Shown here in pieces: positions 1 to 5,763 of a stretch of DNA of 9,307 nt. A program made the translations under genes and the position numbers. The notes below the pieces were generated by a model. The model was not told the DNA's origin and did no database searches. It saw only the letters and a list, made by a program, of their open reading frames with translations. Each line of letters starts with the position of its first letter. The stretch's first letter is position 1. Source of the DNA: Rhodoferax sp. (GTDB lineage Bacteria; Pseudomonadota; Gammaproteobacteria; Burkholderiales; Burkholderiaceae_C); NCBI GenBank assembly GCA_030683195.1, contig JAUXQA010000327.1, positions 1 through 9,307 on the forward strand. The letters run 5' to 3'.

Positions 1-368
1 GGATCCAGTGATGACCCCAGAGCTTGCTCCAACTCCACGTTGCTGTCGCACCCTTGGTCAATGGCGATCCAACGTCGTGCGGCGAACGCCAAAGCCCACG
101 ACAAACCAGGGGCCCGCGCCAGAAAGGGCCATGGCATCACACTTTTCAGGATATCTTTGGGTTCGCTCAGGGCACCGCAGCGATATTGGCGCAGAGGGTC
201 GCTCCACCGAACCGCCACACAAGCACCAGACCGACGACGAGAAAGAAGCACACCCAAGGGGCAAGGCTCCATCAGGCAACAGACACCACAGCCATTGCAG
301 GGTGCGCCCGGAGCCGGCTTGGTCGCCGCGTCGGGATGAATCAGGATGCGCTGGTAAGTGTTTGACAT
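1..368 (-). CDS. YkgJ-type cysteine-cluster protein, 3' end beyond the window
   Basis: An open frame runs from an ATG at 366-368 leftwards to the window edge without a stop, giving 122 codons; the C-terminus is missing. The N-terminal half has a cysteine cluster, PCNGCGVCCLMEPCPLG at residues 23-39 (Cys24, 27, 30, 31, 36), with further cysteines at 50, 64 and 107. The CxxCxxCC spacing is typical of the YkgJ / COG0727 group, which is proposed to bind Zn or an Fe-S cluster; its biochemical role is not established. The middle part (about residues 70-102) is rich in Pro, Trp, Ala and Arg and is not clearly a membrane span. The gene diverges from the HtrA gene across a 137-base spacer. No strong Shine-Dalgarno precedes the ATG. 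The intact cysteine motif, and start-codon placement just before a sensible N-terminus, argue that this frame is real and the overlapping frames are not. Function unknown. Confidence 0.8.
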   Translation of the reverse strand, partial: MSNTYQRILIHPDAATKPAPGAPCNGCGVCCLMEPCPLGVLLSRRRSGACVAVRWSDPLRQYRCGALSEPKDILKSVMPWPFLARAPGLSWALAFAARRWIAIDQGCDSNVELEQALGSSLD

Positions 369-505
369 GGTGAGAATAGGTTTGGCCCGTCATTTTCTCA
401 GTTGTGGCCGACCTGCGCACTATGCAGACTCTTCGGCAGGCCTACAATTTAATGTGAAAGTTCAAGTTCTTCTATATCTTGGGGGCGCTTCGCCTGTATC
501 AATTA
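369..505. other. Divergent intergenic spacer, probable promoter region
   Basis: This 137-base spacer lies between two divergently transcribed genes, so it must hold the promoter of each unless they are read from elsewhere. It is locally AT-rich from about 440 to 480. A TACAAT hexamer at 443-448 resembles a plus-strand -10 box about 60 bases before the protease ATG, but no convincing -35 lies 16-18 bases upstream. On the minus strand there is a GAACTT hexamer (within 461-475) reminiscent of a sigma-E -35, but I find no matching -10. I see no clear operator palindrome. Promoter assignment is weak. Confidence 0.35.
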
Positions 506-1651
506 ATGAAACGTTTCTGGCTGTTTTTTTCCCAATCGGTTACCGTCCTTTTGGCTGCTTATTTTGTCGTGGGCACCCTCAAGCCTGACTGGCTCGGGAA
601 GCGGTCACTGCGCACCAGCGACGTGGCCCTGTTTGAAGCACCGGCTTCCGCGCCAGGTGAAATACCGCCCGGCAGCTTCAGGCTGGCCGCCCAGAAGTCC
701 TCAGCTGCAGTGGTCAGCATCAATACCAGCAAAGCTGCCCAAAAGAACCTGCGCAGCGACGACCCGTGGTTCAAGTTCTTTTTTGGTGATCAGGGCAACG
801 AGCCCCAGGTGGGGCTGGGCAGCGGTGTGATCGTCAGCCCCAACGGCTACATCCTGACCAATAACCATGTTGTCGAGAGCGCTGATGAAATAGAGGTCGT
901 CCTGAACGATAGCCGAAAGGCTCGGGCCAAGGTGATCGGGACCGATCCGGACACAGACCTTGCGGTTTTGAAAATTGATCTTGAACGCCTGCCCGTGATT
1001 GTGCTGGGCAATTCCGACACGCTGCAAGTAGGCGACCAGGTGCTGGCCATCGGCAACCCTTTTGGCGTGGGGCAGACGGTGACCGGCGGCATTGTGAGTG
1101 CCCTGGGGCGCAACCAGTTAGGCATCAATACCTTCGAGAACTTCATTCAAACCGATGCGGCCATCAATCCGGGCAATTCTGGTGGCGCGCTGGTGGACAC
1201 CAACGGCAATCTGCTGGGCATCAACTCCGCCATCTACTCACGCTCGGGCGGCAGTATGGGCATTGGTTTTGCGATTCCTGTATCCACTGCCAAGCTGGTC
1301 ATGGAAGGCATCGTGAAAGACGGTCAGGTCACACGCGGATGGATTGGCGTGGAGCCCAACGATTTGTCGCCTGAACTGGCTGAGACCTTTGGCGTCAAAG
1401 CGCAAGCAGGCGTCATCATCACTGGGGTATTACAAAATGGACCCGCCGCCCAAGCTGGCATACGGCCCGGTGACGTCATTGTCAACGTGGCAGATGTTTC
1501 CGTTGGCAATGTGTCTGAATTGCTGTCACGGGTCGCAGCCTTGAAGCCAGGTGTGTCAGCTGACTTCACGGTGCTGCGCAGAGACGAGAAATTGAGCTTG
1601 AAAGTCACACCTGGCACGCGGCCCAAACCTCGTCAACCGGCTTCCCGTTAA
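506..1651 (+). CDS. Membrane-anchored HtrA-family serine protease with one PDZ domain (DegS-like architecture)
   Basis: A protein of 381 residues belonging to the HtrA/S1C trypsin-like proteases, which act on misfolded or signalling proteins in the periplasm. Residues 4-23 form a single hydrophobic N-terminal segment, probably an uncleaved anchor. The protease domain (about 62-272) has the full catalytic triad: His121 in TNNHVV, Asp151 in DTDLAVLK and Ser225 in NPGNSGG. One PDZ domain follows (about 278-368, with GPAAQAGIRPGD at 312-323). A single PDZ plus an N-terminal anchor matches the DegS layout more than the two-PDZ DegP. A TTG nine codons upstream (479) keeps the frame open, but the ATG at 506 gives the expected N-terminus directly before the anchor. 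No obvious Shine-Dalgarno is present. The gene ends tail to tail with tatC. Its actual role, whether RseA-like cleavage or general quality control, cannot be read from sequence; no rseA/rseB neighbour is present. Confidence 0.93.
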   Translation: MKRFWLFFSQSVTVLLAAYFVVGTLKPDWLGKRSLRTSDVALFEAPASAPGEIPPGSFRLAAQKSSAAVVSINTSKAAQKNLRSDDPWFKFFFGDQGNEPQVGLGSGVIVSPNGYILTNNHVVESADEIEVVLNDSRKARAKVIGTDPDTDLAVLKIDLERLPVIVLGNSDTLQVGDQVLAIGNPFGVGQTVTGGIVSALGRNQLGINTFENFIQTDAAINPGNSGGALVDTNGNLLGINSAIYSRSGGSMGIGFAIPVSTAKLVMEGIVKDGQVTRGWIGVEPNDLSPELAETFGVKAQAGVIITGVLQNGPAAQAGIRPGDVIVNVADVSVGNVSELLSRVAALKPGVSADFTVLRRDEKLSLKVTPGTRPKPRQPASR

Positions 1652-1681
1652 CGACTCAGAGCGCCTTGGCTTGAACGTGCA

Positions 1682-2473
1682 TCAGGGCTTTGCACCCTCA
1701 GCACCCTCTTCAGGCGCCTGAGTATGTTTGATGAAAATTTGAGCGGCCCAGATACCAACTTCATAAAGCAAGCACATTGGGATAGCAAGTGCGAGTTGGG
1801 ACACCACATCGGGTGGCGTCACTATTGCAGCAATCACAAACGCAAGCACAACAAAATAACCTCTGAAGTCCTTGAGTTTCTGAATGCTCACGATGCCCAT
1901 GCGTGCCAGTACGATGACAACGATGGGCACTTCAAAAGCCGTGCCAAAGGCCAAGAACATCGTCAATACAAAGCTGAGATAGGCTTCAATATCTGGCGTT
2001 GCCGTGATGCTTTTGGGCGCAAAGCTCTGAATGAAGCTGAACACCTGCCCGAACACAAAAAAGTAACAAAAAGCGACCCCGATGAAAAAAAGCAAGGTGC
2101 TTGACGCCACCAACGGCAGCACCAGCTTTTTCTCGTGGGTGTAGAGGCCCGGCGCGACAAATGACCAGACCTGCCAAAGCACCACCGGCAAGGCCAGTAA
2201 AAAGGCCGTCATCATCAGCACCTTGAGTGGCACCATGAAAGGTGAAATCACCGAGGTGGCGATCAGGGTTGTCCCTTTGGGCAAGTGCGCCACGAGCGGT
2301 GCAGCCAAAATATCGTACAAAGCGCCAGGGCCGGGGAAAATGGCAAGCACGCCGGCCATAACCGCAATGGCAATGATGGCCTTGACCAAGCGGTCGCGCA
2401 ACTCAACCAGGTGCTGGACAAAGGGCTGTTCTGTACCGGCGAGTTCGTCTTGTTTGGGGGAGGTGTCAGTCAT
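1682..2473 (-). CDS. tatC: Sec-independent protein translocase subunit TatC
   Basis: TatC is the multispanning core of the twin-arginine translocase; with TatB it binds the twin-arginine signal peptide of folded substrates at the inner membrane. The 263-residue product is of normal length. The cytoplasmic N-terminus carries the conserved HLVELRDR at residues 21-28. About six hydrophobic spans follow (roughly 29-47, 75-101, 117-143, 164-190, 205-219 and 225-248), with the conserved SFVAPGLYTHEKK at 104-116 and a TPPD segment at 219-222 before the last span. The C-terminus is a short Glu/Ala/Pro-rich tail. The ATG overlaps the tatB stop by one base (TGATG), implying translational coupling and balanced synthesis with TatB. 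No clear terminator hairpin lies in the 30 bases between the tatC stop and the convergent protease gene. Confidence 0.98.
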   Translation of the reverse strand: MTDTSPKQDELAGTEQPFVQHLVELRDRLVKAIIAIAVMAGVLAIFPGPGALYDILAAPLVAHLPKGTTLIATSVISPFMVPLKVLMMTAFLLALPVVLWQVWSFVAPGLYTHEKKLVLPLVASSTLLFFIGVAFCYFFVFGQVFSFIQSFAPKSITATPDIEAYLSFVLTMFLAFGTAFEVPIVVIVLARMGIVSIQKLKDFRGYFVVLAFVIAAIVTPPDVVSQLALAIPMCLLYEVGIWAAQIFIKHTQAPEEGAEGAKP

Positions 2474-2937
2474 CAGCTCAGCTTTTGTGGCCGGTACCGG
2501 GCCACGCGTGCCGCTCCGGACAGGGCTTTGGTGCGGGTACCGGTGCGGGCTTTATACCAATTAGGCGTTGATCCCTGCTTGATTCGCCACTTTTTCTTGG
2601 GATGGCGGTACTCGGGAAACACCTCAAGGCGGGGCTCCGCTGAGCTGCTGGACGCCGTGTCGGTCGCCTCAGCCCATGACTTTTCGAAATCACTGGCATT
2701 GGTCTGAATGGAAGACTCGACATCGCGTGCCGCCCCTTCCATGGTTTCCTTCATCTTCTTGAGTTCATCCAGGTCCATGGACCGGCTGACCTCCGCCTTG
2801 ACATCCGACACGTACCGTTGCGCCTTGCCGAGCAGCGTGCCAACAGTGCGAGCCACCTTGGGCAGCTTCTCCGGCCCGATGACAATCAAAGCCACCACGC
2901 CGATCAGCGCCATTTTTGAGAGGCCGAGATCAATCAT
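2473..2937 (-). CDS. tatB: Sec-independent protein translocase subunit TatB
   Basis: TatB partners TatC in the substrate-receptor complex of the Tat pathway. The 154-residue product has a short N-terminal membrane helix (about 4-20) followed by the GPEKLP hinge at 21-26, both diagnostic for TatB, then an amphipathic and charged helical region (about 27-92). A Ser-rich linker (93-100) leads to a C-terminal tail (111-154) with 14 Lys/Arg and no Asp/Glu. This tail is more basic than that of the E. coli protein; I believe related tails occur in Comamonadaceae but cannot check here. The gene lies 36 bases after tatA and shares one base with tatC. TatA/TatB were told apart by length, by the glutamate in the hinge and by gene order. 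Confidence 0.97.
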   Translation of the reverse strand: MIDLGLSKMALIGVVALIVIGPEKLPKVARTVGTLLGKAQRYVSDVKAEVSRSMDLDELKKMKETMEGAARDVESSIQTNASDFEKSWAEATDTASSSSAEPRLEVFPEYRHPKKKWRIKQGSTPNWYKARTGTRTKALSGAARVARYRPQKLS

Positions 2938-2973
2938 TAGACCCCACAGGCGCGAAGCAGCACGTCAGACTCA

Positions 2974-3213
2974 TCAGGACTTTTGCTTGGCTTCCACGTC
3001 AATCGTGGTTTTGTCAGCACCCGCTGGCGCGTTGGCCACTTGAGATGCAGGAGGCTTGTCGTCTGCTGACGCACCGCCGTCTTTCATGCCGTCTTTGAAG
3101 CCTTTGACGGCACCACCGAGGTCGCCACCCATGTTTTTCAGCTTTTTGGTTCCAAACACCATTACCACGATGAGCAGAACAATCAACCAATGCCAGATAG
3201 AAAATGAACCCAT
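2974..3213 (-). CDS. tatA: Sec-independent protein translocase subunit TatA
   Basis: TatA oligomerises to form the transient conduit that lets folded proteins cross the inner membrane. The 79-residue product has the usual design: a short N-terminal membrane helix (about 5-20, starting after MGSFSIWHW), the FGTKKL hinge at 20-25, an amphipathic helix with GGDLGGAVKGFKDGMKD at 29-45, and a disordered hydrophilic tail. It is the first of three tat genes in the order tatA-tatB-tatC and is followed by tatB after 36 bases. A strong Shine-Dalgarno precedes the ATG, unlike at many of the overlapping junctions upstream, fitting the high TatA level normally needed relative to TatB and TatC. Confidence 0.98.
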   Translation of the reverse strand: MGSFSIWHWLIVLLIVVMVFGTKKLKNMGGDLGGAVKGFKDGMKDGGASADDKPPASQVANAPAGADKTTIDVEAKQKS

Positions 3214-3218
3214 AAATC

Positions 3219-3224
3219 TCTCCT
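3219..3224 (-). promoter_or_regulatory. Ribosome binding site of tatA
   Basis: On the minus strand the sequence AGGAGA lies five bases before the tatA ATG. It is the best Shine-Dalgarno match noticed at a start in this window and supports the tatA start. A ten-base perfect palindrome, GAATATATTC (3228-3237), lies just upstream; whether it has a role is unknown. Confidence 0.75.
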
Positions 3225-3247
3225 AACGAATATATTCAATTTTAGTC

Positions 3248-3278
3248 GGTCAAGCCCGGAACTGCCCGGGTTGCGACC
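3248..3278 (-). terminator. Imperfect GC-rich hairpin between hinT and tatA, possible weak terminator
   Basis: The arms are GGTC/GACC outside, then AA/TT, then CCCGG/CCGGG around a six-base loop, with one bulged G on one side and an unpaired GC on the other. The hairpin begins three bases after the HIT-gene stop. On the minus strand it is followed by GACTAAAATT and not by a clean T-run, so it is at best a weak intrinsic terminator. It might reduce read-through from the his genes into tatABC or stabilise the 3' end of the upstream message. Reading in the plus direction is not relevant because no plus-strand gene ends here. Confidence 0.4.
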
Positions 3279-3281
3279 AAA

Positions 3282-3656
3282 TTAACCCCTGAGCCAGGGA
3301 CGCGGGCCACCCATCACGTGAATGTGCAAATGATGCACTTCCTGTCGCCCTTCATCTCCGGTGTTGCTCAGCAGACGAAACCCTCCGTCCGGGTAAGGGT
3401 TGCAACCTTCCTGCAGGGCAAGTTGCGGCGCCAGCACCATCATGCGCCCCATCAGGGCGGCATGTTCGGACCCCAAGTGGGCCATGGATGGAATATGGAG
3501 CTTGGGGATCATGAGGAAATGAACCGGTGCCCAGGGGTTGATGTCATGGAACACAAAAATTTCATCATCCTGGTACACCACACGCGATGGAATTTTGCCC
3601 GCCACGATTTTGCAAAACAGGCAATCAGGATCATGCGCCACAACGGAATCAATCAT
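3282..3656 (-). CDS. hinT: HIT-family (HinT-like) nucleotide-binding protein
   Basis: This is a 124-residue protein of the histidine-triad superfamily. HinT-type enzymes are cytoplasmic and hydrolyse purine nucleoside phosphoramidates and aminoacyl-adenylates. The C-terminal signature HLHIHVMGG at 109-117 contains the triad His109, His111 (expected nucleophile) and His113; the N-terminal CLFCKI at 12-17 supplies the CxxC common to this branch, and the length is normal. The ATG overlaps the stop of the DUF4870-like gene by four bases (ATGA), and GGAG lies eight bases before it inside that upstream gene. The protein has no known part in histidine synthesis; its place between his and tat genes recurs in Burkholderiales from memory. 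The name hinT rests on family similarity. Confidence 0.93.
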   Translation of the reverse strand: MIDSVVAHDPDCLFCKIVAGKIPSRVVYQDDEIFVFHDINPWAPVHFLMIPKLHIPSMAHLGSEHAALMGRMMVLAPQLALQEGCNPYPDGGFRLLSNTGDEGRQEVHHLHIHVMGGPRPWLRG

Positions 3657-4069
3657 TCGGGCATCTCCATAGGTAAACCTTTATTCATTCGAACCATGCC
3701 GCTGACAATGCGGTAGAGAAACCAGATGGAGATGACGAGCCAGGCGATCCATCCGGGTATCAGGAACAGCAGCCACAGCGGGGCGGTCACTGCATACAGC
3801 AGCGCCGCAATGATGACCGTGCGAATGCGCCAGCGAAAATGCGAGGCGTGCCAGGTGCCTGCCGCCTCCGACTGTTTGACCAGATCAATGACCAACGCCA
3901 CGATCAGCAAGAGCGGGCCAAACTGGGCGCCCGGAATCAACGCCCCCACCGCCACAATCAAATGCAATATGTAGCTGATGGTGCCCACGGTGTTGAGCGA
4001 CTGCAGCTTTTGCAGGGTCGCCCGGTCAAGCGCCGGGTCGTTGGACGGGTTGGTGAAATCCTGGGTCAT
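3653..4069 (-). CDS. Small integral membrane protein, DUF4870/COG3671-like
   Basis: The 138-residue protein has a hydrophilic N-terminus (about 1-25) and three hydrophobic stretches (about 28-44, 50-65 and a long one at 84-117 that may be two spans). The loop GTWHASHFRWRIRT at 71-84 resembles the HFxWQIRTF-type motif of the DUF4870 / COG3671 membrane proteins, which is why I place it there. Function is unknown. It overlaps hisE upstream and hinT downstream by ATGA, so it is translated as part of the his transcript, yet nothing in it suggests an enzyme of the pathway. Assignment to the family is by motif and topology only. Confidence 0.8.
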   Translation of the reverse strand: MTQDFTNPSNDPALDRATLQKLQSLNTVGTISYILHLIVAVGALIPGAQFGPLLLIVALVIDLVKQSEAAGTWHASHFRWRIRTVIIAALLYAVTAPLWLLFLIPGWIAWLVISIWFLYRIVSGMVRMNKGLPMEMPE

Positions 4070-4446
4070 GGGGCCTCCGATTCGCGCGCCAGCACCTTGC
4101 GCAGCGCTTTTTCTTCAATGCCGCTGGTGCCCAGCCGACGGTCCAGCTCGGCCACCACATCGGCAGGGCTCAATCCGTAATGCGCCAGCGCCACCATGCA
4201 GTGAAACCACAGGTCGGCCACTTCGTAGACGATTTTGGATTTGTCGGCGCCGTGATCGACGTCTTTCGCGGCCATCACGACTTCAGTCGCTTCTTCCCCA
4301 ATTTTTTTGAGAAAAGCATCCGGCCCCTTGTGCAGCAGGCGGGCCACATAACTGGCCGTGGGATCGCCGCCATTTTGGGGCAAGCGGCTCTCGATGACTT
4401 GCGCCAGATGAGCCAAGGAATCAACCGAAGATAAGGGTAATGACAT
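4066..4446 (-). CDS. hisE: Phosphoribosyl-ATP pyrophosphatase
   Basis: HisE hydrolyses phosphoribosyl-ATP to phosphoribosyl-AMP and pyrophosphate, the second step of histidine synthesis. The 126-residue product is an all-alpha, MazG-like fold with the expected metal ligands: EEATE at 51-55 and EVAD at 75-78. The flanking KIG and LWFHCMVAL segments are also typical. The open frame extends upstream to 4533, but the extra residues overlap hisI and do not look like HisE; the ATG at 4444-4446, five bases after the hisI stop, gives the normal N-terminus. The end overlaps the next gene by four bases. HisE and HisI are separate here, not fused as in enterobacteria, which is usual for betaproteobacteria. 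Confidence 0.96.
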   Translation of the reverse strand: MSLPLSSVDSLAHLAQVIESRLPQNGGDPTASYVARLLHKGPDAFLKKIGEEATEVVMAAKDVDHGADKSKIVYEVADLWFHCMVALAHYGLSPADVVAELDRRLGTSGIEEKALRKVLARESEAP

Positions 4447-4451
4447 GGGCG

Positions 4452-4865
4452 TTACTTGTAGATGGTCTTGGGGTCTTTCAAGACCGGCTCGGTGATTTTC
4501 CACTCCCCGTTCTCGTAAACCGTGAAGAAACAACTGTGGCGGCCGGTGTGGCAGGCAATGGCCTGCGCCGCATGGTCCGCGCAGTCCGGCACCTGAGCAG
4601 GCTGAGTCACCTTGAGCAGAATCACATCGTTGTCGCAGTCCATGCGGATCTCGTGCACGGTCTGCACATTGCCGGACTCTTCGCCCTTGAACCAGAGTTT
4701 GTTGCGTGAGCGGCTGAAATACACCGCCTGCCCCAGTTCTGCGGTCTTTTGCAGGGCTTCCCGGTTCATCCAGGCGAACATCAGGATGTCATTGCTGCCT
4801 TGCTCCTGGGCAATGACCGGCACGAGGCCTTTGGAATCCCATCGAATATGTTTTAACCAGTTCAT
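4452..4865 (-). CDS. hisI: Phosphoribosyl-AMP cyclohydrolase
   Basis: HisI opens the purine ring of phosphoribosyl-AMP to give ProFAR, the third pathway step, using Zn and Mg. The 137-residue product is a normal monofunctional enzyme. Its metal sites are intact: DCDND at 76-80 (Asp76, Cys77, Asp78, Asp80) and CHTGRHSC at 105-112 (Cys105, Cys112). The substrate-binding SRSRNKLWFKGEESGN at 51-66 is strongly conserved. hisE begins five bases after the stop. The 83-base gap upstream, towards hisF, carries a repeat element, and the start lacks a strong Shine-Dalgarno. Confidence 0.97.
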   Translation of the reverse strand: MNWLKHIRWDSKGLVPVIAQEQGSNDILMFAWMNREALQKTAELGQAVYFSRSRNKLWFKGEESGNVQTVHEIRMDCDNDVILLKVTQPAQVPDCADHAAQAIACHTGRHSCFFTVYENGEWKITEPVLKDPKTIYK

Positions 4866-4896
4866 GCGGGAATTGTCCGTGATTTGAGATTGCTTC

Positions 4897-4936
4897 TAAA
4901 TAAATAGCGCAATACCCAATAAAAATGCCGGCCAGA
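4897..4936 (-). repeat. Intergenic repeat, copy A (hisF-hisI gap)
   Basis: Read on the minus strand, this 40-base block contains GGCCGGCATTTTTATTGGG followed by TATTGCGCTATTTATTTA. It aligns without gaps to 7248-7287 with 31 of 40 positions identical by my count. It fills about half of the 83-base gap between hisF and hisI, unusually long for this compact operon. The shared core includes GCCGGC and TTTATTGGGT. It is in the same orientation relative to the operon as the other copy. I recall similar short AT/GC mosaic repeats between genes of Rhodoferax and Polaromonas, but could not check. Confidence 0.6.
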
Positions 4937-4948
4937 AGTCGAAAAGGC

Positions 4949-5749
4949 TTAAATTCTGACCGGAATGCCACGCTCAGCCATGCGGGCCTTGGCTTGAGCC
5001 ACCGTGAATTCGCCATAGTGAAAAATGCTGGCGGCCAGCACCGCATCGGCCCCGCCGGTCTGGATGCCGTCGGCCAAGTGGTCCAACGTGCCCACGCCAC
5101 CAGAAGCAATCACCGGAATACTTACCGCGTCGCTAACGGCGCGTGTCAGGGCCAAATCAAAACCGGCCTTGGTGCCATCACGGTCCATGCTGGTGAGCAA
5201 AATCTCCCCGGCACCCCGGCGCGCCATCTCGGTCGCCCAGGCCACGGCGTCCAGGCCGGTATTTTGTCGTCCACCATGGCTGTAAACGTCCCAGCCGGCA
5301 CCCACGGCCAGGCCATCGGGTCCGGTTCTCAGTGCGTCCTGGACTGATCGGCGCTTGGCATCGATGGCGACCACAATACATTGGGCGCCATAGCGGGCTG
5401 AGGCGTCTTCAATGACTTGGGGGTTGGCGATAGCTGCCGAATTGAAACTGGTCTTGTCAGCACCCGCATTGAGCAGCCGCCGCACGTCGTCGACCGTACG
5501 GACCCCTCCGCCCACGGTCAAAGGAATGAACACCTGGCTGGCGACGGCTTCGATGATGTGAAGAATCAAATCGCGACCGTCGCTTGTGGCGGTGATGTCC
5601 AGAAAAGTCAGCTCGTCAGCGCCTTGTTCGTTGTAGCGCGCTGCGATTTCAACCGGATCACCGGCGTCGCGCAGTTCGACAAAATTGACGCCCTTGACCA
5701 CGCGGCCGCCGGTAACGTCGAGGCAAGGGATGATGCGCTTAGCAAGCAT
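4949..5749 (-). CDS. hisF: Imidazole glycerol phosphate synthase, cyclase subunit
   Basis: HisF is the (beta/alpha)8-barrel half of IGP synthase: it uses ammonia channelled from HisH to turn PRFAR into imidazole glycerol phosphate and AICAR. The 266-residue product has catalytic Asp11 (in IIPCLDV) and Asp130 (in VVAIDAK), and the phosphate-binding VGGGVRT at 79-85 and ASGGVGT near the C-terminus. The segment after Asp130 (about 133-160) is longer than in several homologues I can recall, which accounts for the size slightly above the usual 250-258. hisA lies 14 bases upstream and hisH is two genes away, so both IGPS subunits come from the same transcript. No strong Shine-Dalgarno is visible before the ATG. 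Confidence 0.98.
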   Translation of the reverse strand: MLAKRIIPCLDVTGGRVVKGVNFVELRDAGDPVEIAARYNEQGADELTFLDITATSDGRDLILHIIEAVASQVFIPLTVGGGVRTVDDVRRLLNAGADKTSFNSAAIANPQVIEDASARYGAQCIVVAIDAKRRSVQDALRTGPDGLAVGAGWDVYSHGGRQNTGLDAVAWATEMARRGAGEILLTSMDRDGTKAGFDLALTRAVSDAVSIPVIASGGVGTLDHLADGIQTGGADAVLAASIFHYGEFTVAQAKARMAERGIPVRI

Positions 5750-5763
5750 GAGGATTCAATGTA

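Noticed and set aside
58..420. Minus-strand open frame of 120 codons overlapping the left-edge gene
   Set aside because: It is in a different frame from the one that carries the conserved CxxCxxCC motif, and its composition is that of a shadow frame.
402..448. Sigma-70 promoter TTGTGG ... TACAAT for the protease gene
   Set aside because: The spacing between the two hexamers is about 35 bases, far from the required 16-18, so only the -10-like hexamer stands on its own.
479..505. TTG start giving a nine-residue longer HtrA protein
   Set aside because: The ATG at 506 places the hydrophobic anchor at the very N-terminus as expected; the upstream codons add nothing recognisable and there is no Shine-Dalgarno.
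1652..1681. Bidirectional terminator between the protease gene and tatC
   Set aside because: The 30-base gap contains no stem-loop with usable arms and no T-run on either strand.
1710..1721. Perfect 12-base palindrome TCAGGCGCCTGA near the 3' end of tatC
   Set aside because: It lies within coding sequence, has no loop and no T-run, and is more simply explained by codons for the Gln-Ala-Pro-Glu tail than by a terminator or operator.
4447..4533. Upstream extension of hisE to an ATG at 4533
   Set aside because: The added residues overlap the end of hisI in another frame and do not resemble HisE; the ATG at 4444-4446 directly follows the hisI stop.
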